Shown one piece after another: positions 57,829 to 64,000 of a stretch of DNA of 64,000 nucleotides (position 1 is its first letter; each line of letters begins with the position of its first letter). Below the pieces are notes generated by a model. It ran no database searches. It was given only the letters and a program-made list of their open reading frames with translations, and was not told the origin of the DNA. The DNA lies in assembly GCF_035222485.1 (NCBI RefSeq), contig NC_085921.1, positions 1,426,001-1,490,000 on the forward strand. Direction: 5' to 3'. Made by a program: the position numbers and the translations under genes. The DNA is from Podospora pseudoanserina. Its lineage: Eukaryota > Ascomycota > Sordariomycetes > Sordariales > Podosporaceae.

Positions 57829-57939
57829 ATTGAGATGGTGATGATGGAAAATGATCGTGGGTTTGATTGGGAAAAAGAAAAAAGTAAATAGCATCTGTTG
57901 ATCAAAAAGCATCGGGCATCTTCAACATCAAGAAATGTG

Positions 57940-57943
57940 TCGT

Positions 57944-57994
<51 letters not shown>

Positions 57995-58021
57995 TGGGAG
58001 CAGGAGCAGGAGTGGGAGTGG
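57940..58021. repeat. GGAGCA hexanucleotide repeat
   Basis: About twelve GGAGCA/GGAGTG units in the spacer between the convergent claudin-like and GH78-like genes. It reads as Ala-Pro on the reverse strand but lies beyond the stop of both genes. Confidence 0.92.
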
Positions 58022-58139
58022 AAGCAACCACCTTCTACCGAGAGGGGGTTTGGCCAGTGAGCTTTTGCTTTTTCTTATTATTAATTTTTTGCAATTCCAG
58101 TAGTCTCATCACAACAATCATCTACCGACCTCCTCTTAC

Positions 58140-60515
58140 CTACAAATCACTCGCCTCCTTTACCCACCCAACATGTGCCTCCCACCCCTCCCAAACCTCC
58201 GTCCTGAAGTTCTCCTCCATCACCTCCCAATCCACAACCCCCTGCTCCCTCTCTTCCATCTTCGGTTCTTTCCAGTCCTCATCAAACACCCACTCCTCCC
58301 CCCCACGTCCCACCACGGTATTCCTGTACCACTCGTCCTCTTCAACACCCACCACCTTCACCTCTCCCAAATCAATCCCTTCCCCCTTGTCCCCATCCCT
58401 GACCAAAACCACCACCCTCTCGCCACCCTTGATCTTCATCCCCGCCACCACACCCTTCGTGTCCCCCTCGGCCCTAACCTCGTAAACCACTCCCTTCCCA
58501 TCCTCACTCACGACCCTCCAAACCTTCACCTCAACCCTCCCCCCGTTTCCCAGCGTCACACCCCCCCTCACCCACCCCAACCACTTCGTCAGCGTCCCCT
58601 TAACCTCCCACTCCCCACCCCCAGGAGTCTTGACCTCAATCCCCAGAACCCACTCACTCAACACCCACGTCGGCCCGCTCGCCCACCCATGCGCGAGAGA
58701 GTTCCTCGCCCGGGAAGGGTAAGCAGGATACTGAACATCCCCATCAATCCTGAACCCCTCCGCAAGCGTGCTCCCATTATTAAACCCATCCCCATTAACC
58801 AGATGGCCCCATTCCAACAACATCAGCTCCACCGCCGTGTCCACCTCCCCAGAGTGGACATGCCCCAGTAGTTCAAACCCACTGGCAAAAGGACTGATGG
58901 TGTTTGGAAACTCTGGACACGGCGCCCCGTGTTTTAGCCACCTCCTTCTCAACTTCTGCGAGATCTGCCGTCTGGTAGGCGGGCCGTGTGGCAATGGGGA
59001 GGGTGCTCGAGAGGGTGATTTGGGTGACCGGAAGGGCAACCCCGAGGGAGCGAGGTTCGCGCCCGAGATCAACAACCAGGAGTTCCCATCCTGGGGGAGG
59101 ACGGGGCTGTACGGCTGTCCCTTTTCGGGGTAGCAGCTCCTCTGGCCGATGTTATCTGAAAACAGGCCCGTCTCGGGACAGTACAGCCTGCTGAGGCCGG
59201 TCTCAAGTCTTGTCTGGGTGGCTGCCCAGAGAGGGGGGACGTCATGACCTAGCCAACTGGCCAGGGTGGCTGAACGGGAGAGGACGGTGTGCAGGAGCGC
59301 CGAAGCCTCAAGGTTGTGCCCCGTCATCCCCGGCCTCAACCAGTCCGCCGTGCTCGTGACGTGGACAAGCCCCATGGCATCCACAATTGAGATGGAGTGG
59401 TGCAGCGCAAAGAGGTACCGTCCCCAGATCTCACCCAGCCACCCCAGATCCCCCGACCACAAAACATACCCAAACACCCCAAGCAAACTGTGCAGATGAT
59501 ACGTGTCGCTGAACTCCCTATTCTCCGTAACCCCCATCGGCGGCCCCGCATACGGCAGTCGCCCGTCGAAATACTGATTTTTGAAAATCACCCGAAGCGC
59601 GTTCTTGACGCTGACCCAATCGGAAGTAGACACCGCAATGGAAGGTATGGCAATAAACATGTCCCCCGGCCAAACCATCCTATCCCTCTTCGCCCCATCG
59701 GTGGTGACCGACCCCCCCTCCGAGATGGTGAAATTGCTGTACCACGACCCGGCAGGCGAGCGGTTGTGGTCAACAATACGGTTGTAGTCGATCAGCGCGC
59801 CCCCTTCTCTCGGGTCGATGCTGCCGAGTTGGAGCGTGTACGCCCCCGCGTACCAGATCTTGTTCAGCAGGTCGCTTGAAGAAGAAAAGTACCCCGTGTA
59901 CGCCTCCCTTCCGTTGTCGCCCTGAGACGGAAACGAGGAGCAGCTCACCCGGACCTCCGAGATGGCAATCCGTTTCTTCTTCCTCCCCAAGCCCGAGATC
60001 CTCCCCCCCATCCCCACCCCCCAAAACCATCCTTGGCCCCCATCCCCATCCCCGTCCCCATCCTTGGGGACATGCAGAGTAAAATACCCAAACGCCCCCC
60101 TCACAAACTCCCTCCCAACACAAACCTCCCCCGGTCCCTCCACCCCCAACCGAAGAGGCAGGTCCCTCATCCGCCTGTCAGTCGTCGCGTCCGGCACCGG
60201 TCCGGCAAAGAGATACGACTCCGAGTACGCCAGACTGACCTCCTTCAACCCCCCCTCGACACCCTCAACGACAAGACAGACCCTCCCAGAGATGTTCTCC
60301 CCAAACTCCCAGCTCACCCACCCCCCCTCCCCGATCCTCACCGTCCCCTCCTCAACGACAACATCAACATCCCCTTCCGTCTTCCATATCCGCCTCGGCA
60401 CAATCCTTCTCTTGTCCTCGGGCGCGCGTATATACCTCTCCCAAGGCCCCTTCCACCCCTTTCTCCCTTCAACCTCACACAGACACAACAACCAAACAAG
60501 CACAAAAACTCTCAT
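58140..60515 (-). CDS. Secreted GH78-like (alpha-L-rhamnosidase type) glycosidase
   Basis: Intronless, 791 residues. Start ATG 60515 gives a signal peptide MRVFVLVWLLCLCEVEG; the frame is open further upstream but only this start makes secretion sense. A beta-sandwich N-terminal part (to about 300) precedes an (alpha/alpha)6 barrel: NKIWYAGAYTLQLGSIDPRE, DRMVWPGDMFIAIPSIAVS, TSTADWLRPGMTGHNLEASA, then YGAP-like KHGAPCPEFPNTISPFASGF and LAHGWASGPTWVLSEWVLGI. These match fungal six-hairpin glycosidases of family GH78. It would cut terminal rhamnose from plant pectin or glycosides, but the exact substrate is inferred from family only. G runs are many yet the frame is unbroken. Confidence 0.85.
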   Translation of the reverse strand: MRVFVLVWLLCLCEVEGRKGWKGPWERYIRAPEDKRRIVPRRIWKTEGDVDVVVEEGTVRIGEGGWVSWEFGENISGRVCLVVEGVEGGLKEVSLAYSESYLFAGPVPDATTDRRMRDLPLRLGVEGPGEVCVGREFVRGAFGYFTLHVPKDGDGDGDGGQGWFWGVGMGGRISGLGRKKKRIAISEVRVSCSSFPSQGDNGREAYTGYFSSSSDLLNKIWYAGAYTLQLGSIDPREGGALIDYNRIVDHNRSPAGSWYSNFTISEGGSVTTDGAKRDRMVWPGDMFIAIPSIAVSTSDWVSVKNALRVIFKNQYFDGRLPYAGPPMGVTENREFSDTYHLHSLLGVFGYVLWSGDLGWLGEIWGRYLFALHHSISIVDAMGLVHVTSTADWLRPGMTGHNLEASALLHTVLSRSATLASWLGHDVPPLWAATQTRLETGLSRLYCPETGLFSDNIGQRSCYPEKGQPYSPVLPQDGNSWLLISGANLAPSGLPFRSPKSPSRAPSPLPHGPPTRRQISQKLRRRWLKHGAPCPEFPNTISPFASGFELLGHVHSGEVDTAVELMLLEWGHLVNGDGFNNGSTLAEGFRIDGDVQYPAYPSRARNSLAHGWASGPTWVLSEWVLGIEVKTPGGGEWEVKGTLTKWLGWVRGGVTLGNGGRVEVKVWRVVSEDGKGVVYEVRAEGDTKGVVAGMKIKGGERVVVLVRDGDKGEGIDLGEVKVVGVEEDEWYRNTVVGRGGEEWVFDEDWKEPKMEEREQGVVDWEVMEENFRTEVWEGWEAHVGWVKEASDL

Positions 60516-61547
60516 GGTGAGTTGCTGAACAAAACCCGCCGACAACAAATCAGCCGTCGTCAGACATGATCTGATCTACGTCTCCCCCCGCACTCAGCCG
60601 CAGCCAGACATTCAAACGCAAACGGAATGATACCCCGCCATCCATTCCTCCCTACATCACATTCCTCACATTTCATTGGCAGATGGTCACCACATCATAC
60701 AACAATACAAATCTAGCATTTCATTTGTCCCGAAACCTACACAACACAGAGAAAAACTAGAACTAATAACTAGCCCACTCGAGTCCCGCAAGCCTCGCTT
60801 CGTCAATGAGAAACAACAAAGAAAAAGAAAGAGAAAAAGAGAAAAAGAGATGCATCACTATTCCTCCTCAGGCACAAAATAGCTTTCTACCAGATCAACC
60901 ACATCACTTGATGTGTGATAATCCTTGCTACCCTAGCCAAAAGAAGCATGATACACCCTCCCCCTTTTTTCTTACCCTTCCACCCTGCTCATTGACACAA
61001 AAAGCCAGACATTTCCCCAATCGCTGCGGTCCATGCACTAGCAATGGCCGTCCAAAAGGGCTGGGTATATCCGTTATAAAGCCTCCCGGACCATGTGTGC
61101 TCCCACCCCAGGCCTGGTCCTCCTCCTCCTCCTCCTCCTCCTCTGCGCGCCTGGGCTCGCGCTCCTTCGTGTGTCCTCGCTAGGGTAGGAGCTATCAAGC
61201 TACCTTTCAGACCCTTTTTTTTCTTTTCTCCTTCTCTCCTCGGCTGGCAACCGCGCCCCTCCAATCATGCATCACTGCTAGTCGTGCTCTCCATCGTCTC
61301 GCCGGTTGCCGCTGAAAACAAAATTAAGATAACGCCCGGGTGAGGTGTTGTGTGTGTGTTTGGGTGGGGGATATTGGGTAGTGTGTTATTGGTGGTGTTG
61401 TGACTGCGGAATGGTCGGCGTCGAGTGGTAAGTCTGGGAGCTATGGGATCGACCAGTCTTCTAGGCCGTGCCAGGACCTTCCTCTGCAAGGACCCCAACC
61501 CAAGAAACCGTCTTCGAGCGAGTGCTGTCTTGCAGCGCCAAGGCTCT
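60516..61547. other. Intergenic region between GH78-like and importin alpha genes
   Basis: Contains the GH78-like promoter and the importin alpha 3' flank. A/G-rich stretch (60823-60850) and a CCT trinucleotide run (about 61117-61143). No gene recognised. Confidence 0.5.
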
Positions 61548-63478
61548 TTACATATCCATCGACTCGGTGCCATTGGCGCCGAAGTTGAAGCCGCCCTGGC
61601 CGCCCTGCTGGGCACCGTTCGCACCGAAGCCAAACTGCTGAGGTTGGCCCATAGACTCATCCGCGTTCTCCTCCTCGTCCGAGAAGTACTTCTCGATGAT
61701 GTTGTACGCCTTCATGTAAATCTCCTCGTTGGCGTTGGTCTGGCAGTCGTGGATCTTTTCCATACCGCCGCACTCCTCGATAAACAGAGCAAATCTGTTG
61801 ATCGACTCGGGTCCGTCGCCGGCAGCCTGCTTGTCAAGATCGCCAACCTTGAGGATGTTCTCCAAACCATCGAGGGCGACCTGGATGATTTTGTTATCCG
61901 GGCAGGCGAGGAGATCGCAGAGGGGCTTGATGCAGCCCTGTTGAACCAAGTAGCGGATCTGCTCGGGCTTCTGCAGACCACCCGACGTGGCGTTGCTGAT
62001 TGCCCAGCAGGCCTCCTTACGCGTCTTAAGATCGCCGTTGGAGAGCAGATGAATCAAAGGAGGAATGATGTTGGCGTCAATAACCGACTGGATCTGAGCC
62101 GAGTTGCCGGCCGTGATGTTGGAGATGGTCCAGCAGGCCTCCTTGCGAATGCCGTCCTTGTTGGAGCTCAACAGAGACAAAAGGCAGGGCAAAGCGCCGC
62201 AGTTGATGATGACCTGGGTCTGAACGTCGTCGCCGGTGACTATGTTGCCGACGGAGCGGAGTGCTGGGGTCTGAACAGAGGTCGAGGCGTGCATGAGGAG
62301 CTCCACAAGACGGCGGGGGATGCCAGCCTCAATGACGGCTTGGATCTTGTCATTGGCACCGTCGGAGAGATAAGAGATAGCCCAGCACGCGTCGATCAAG
62401 ACCTCGTCATCCAGAGAATAGACCAGCTTGGCGAGAACTGGAAGGGCGGGGGCAATCTAGAGCAAAAAGAACATCAGCATCGTGCGACACGAAGAACAAG
62501 GGACAACATACGGTAGCCCAGTCGGGCTGGGGAGCCTTGCCGCGGCAAAAGTTGCTCAAGGTCCAGGTGGCATTTCTGAGCATGGAAAGCTTGCGGCTGT
62601 CACCGAGAAGAGCAAGGAGAGGGCGGAGGGCACCCTGGGCCAGGACGAAATCACGGCAGCTGGGACTATCACCGGCAATGTTGCCCAAAGCCCACACGGC
62701 CTGCTCGCGGACATCGGGTTCGGGACTGCCCAGGAGCTCGACGAAGATGGGAACGGCACCGGCCTCGATAACAACCTGGGTCTGCGCAGCAGAGCCCGAG
62801 GCAATGTTGGTAAGAGCCCAGGCGGCCTCGAACTGGACAAGAGTGTGGGGAGAGCGGAGGAACTCGACGAAGCGGCTCACAACGCCAGTCTTGATGACCT
62901 CTTCGATTGGGGGGTTGCGCTCCTTGCTGAGCAGTTTGCGGAACTTGGTGGTGGCCTGGATCTGAGCGTCAATCTGTTCCGAGAAGACGCCAGCCACCAT
63001 CTGAGGGAGGTCCTCGTTGAGCTGCGCACATTTTCCGTCAGCATTTTGTCTGCAGCGAGGTTTGCTGCCGAATGCGGCCCCAGTCGGCCCAGCACAGCAG
63101 CAACCGCAACACGCAGCGGGGTACAAGTGGGGTGGAAATGAGAGGATGATGCTGGAGCGCAAAATCGACACCTTGGGGTAGGGCAGAGGACGCGATGCAG
63201 CGGGAAGCAACAGCGCCTCGCATGGAATACTGTCGTAAACATACCTGAGACTCGCTGGGAGGGTTCTCATCGTCACTGTCGGGGGCAGCACCGAGAGACG
63301 CGCCAGGACGGTCTGCACCAGTGCCAATGCCACGGCGCTTGGCCAAGTTCTCCTCACGCTTCGCCTTGCGGATCTCAACCTGCTGCTCCTCACGGCGGCG
63401 ACGAAGCTCCTCGGGCTTGAATGTGTTCTTCGCCTTGAACTGAGTTCTGCGATGCTCGGGGATGTAACGTTCAGACAT
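61548..63478 (-). CDS. SRP1: Importin subunit alpha (karyopherin alpha, SRP1-type)
   Basis: Adaptor that binds nuclear localisation signals and docks to importin beta. Exons 63478-63245, 63021-62512 and 62456-61548; introns of 223 and 55 bp keep the frame; 550 residues. The basic importin-beta-binding domain is [20 protein letters not shown] plus [13 protein letters not shown] repeats follow with the conserved Trp/Asn array ([66 protein letters not shown]), then [19 protein letters not shown] and a Gly/Phe-rich acidic tail. Highly conserved and complete. Confidence 0.97.
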
Positions 63479-64000
63479 GATGTCGGTTTCGCCGATGGAA
63501 GATGGGCCGTGGTGGGTATGGCAGGCAGTTTGAGGTGAGCCAGTCGATAGATAGATAGATAGAACGATGGACCAGACCAGGCGGCGGGGGATGTCGGGTA
63601 GACAGTGAACTTTGATAGAGTCAGGCTTTCGCAGGCCCAAGTGATGATGGTAGAATGCACGATGGGGAAAAGTTTTTCGTTGGGTGATGAAAGAAGTTGG
63701 AGTGAAGAGACTTTGAAAATAGGTAGGGTCTTGCTCTGGGCTTTCTCTGGCCTGGCGCCCGCCCCGCCCCGCAGCGCATGGATCAGTTTTGGCCTAGTTG
63801 TGCCCCACCCTCCCACCACACCTTTCGAGTCAGCCAGCGCTCCCTTGTGGCTGTGGCTGTGGCTGCCTGAGGCCACAACCAAACTACCCCTCCATGGCCA
63901 AAATGGCCCAAGACAAAAGGAGGGCACGGGCCACAGCACATGCTCCCGCGATGGGTTGGTGAGCAGGTGGAAGCGCTTTGATTAGATAGTGTAGACCAGA
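63479..64000. promoter_or_regulatory. Importin alpha 5' region
   Basis: About 520 bp upstream of the importin alpha start codon to the window edge. A short GATA repeat (GATAGATAGATAGATA, about 63547-63563) lies within 100 bp of the start. No other gene can be supported. Confidence 0.4.

Noticed and set aside
57940-58021. Possible CRISPR-like or coding repeat (GGAGCA units)
   Set aside because: Short uninterrupted hexanucleotide microsatellite without spacers, located outside both flanking genes in a eukaryotic genome.
61425-62516. Long forward open frame opposite importin alpha
   Set aside because: Antisense shadow of a highly conserved ARM-repeat gene.

Overview
The window is nuclear DNA of a filamentous ascomycete. 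Spliceosomal introns are short (46-120 bp, GT..AG with CTAAC/CTGAC-like branch sites), genes are compact on both strands, and the gene content (sepH, QNS1 with many introns, AP-3 delta, fungal ULD_2 protein) together with G/C-rich codon use fits a sordariomycete, most likely Sordariales. No mitochondrial, viral, retroelement or CRISPR sequence was recognised. All assignments come from reading translated sequence against remembered families; no search was run.

Layout. 0.1-1.6 kb (+): queuine tRNA-ribosyltransferase accessory subunit (QTRT2-like). 2.1-8.7 kb (-): nine-exon septation kinase sepH/Cdc7/Cdc15. 10.5-12.2 kb (-): conserved fungal protein of unknown function, divergent from dihydrofolate synthase FOL3 (12.75-14.0 kb, +). 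14.1-16.1 kb: a DUF218 protein and an alpha/beta hydrolase, tail to tail with 13 bp between stops. 17.8-19.0 kb (-): C2H2 zinc-finger/coiled-coil factor, then a 3.4 kb stretch without a supported gene. 22.4-26.1 kb (+): ACC deaminase and an anion/cation-symporter MFS transporter; just downstream lie repeated (F/L)YAI-type motifs and, further on, a compact hairpin cluster. 28.0-32.6 kb (-): acyl-protein-thioesterase-like protein lacking catalytic residues, tRNA-Val(AAC), AP-3 delta. 33.3-34.5 kb (+): EMC2. 37.9-40.7 kb (+): long coiled-coil protein with a ubiquitin-like domain. 41.7-42.5 kb (-): COQ10. 43.4-46.2 kb (+): twelve-exon NAD+ synthetase QNS1; 46.6-47.9 kb (+): TRM140-type tRNA m3C methyltransferase; 48.5-51.9 kb (+): mRNA export factor SAC3 with a broken C-terminal tail. 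53.7-55.5 kb (-): N-terminal amidase NTA1. 57.1-57.8 kb (+): claudin-like four-helix membrane protein. 58.1-60.5 kb (-): secreted GH78-like protein. 61.5-63.5 kb (-): importin alpha.

The genes are mostly unlinked housekeeping functions: tRNA modification (QTRT2, TRM140), cytokinesis (sepH), folate, NAD and ubiquinone metabolism, vesicle traffic, nuclear transport and mRNA export. The only stretch with an accessory flavour is 19-28 kb.

Two cautions. First, sepH, COQ10, SAC3 and NTA1 each show apparent frameshifts, mostly near G/C-rich homopolymers, which looks more like consensus error than biology, although other genes with equally long G runs are intact. Second, several exon boundaries are inferred only from splice signals and remembered protein homology.
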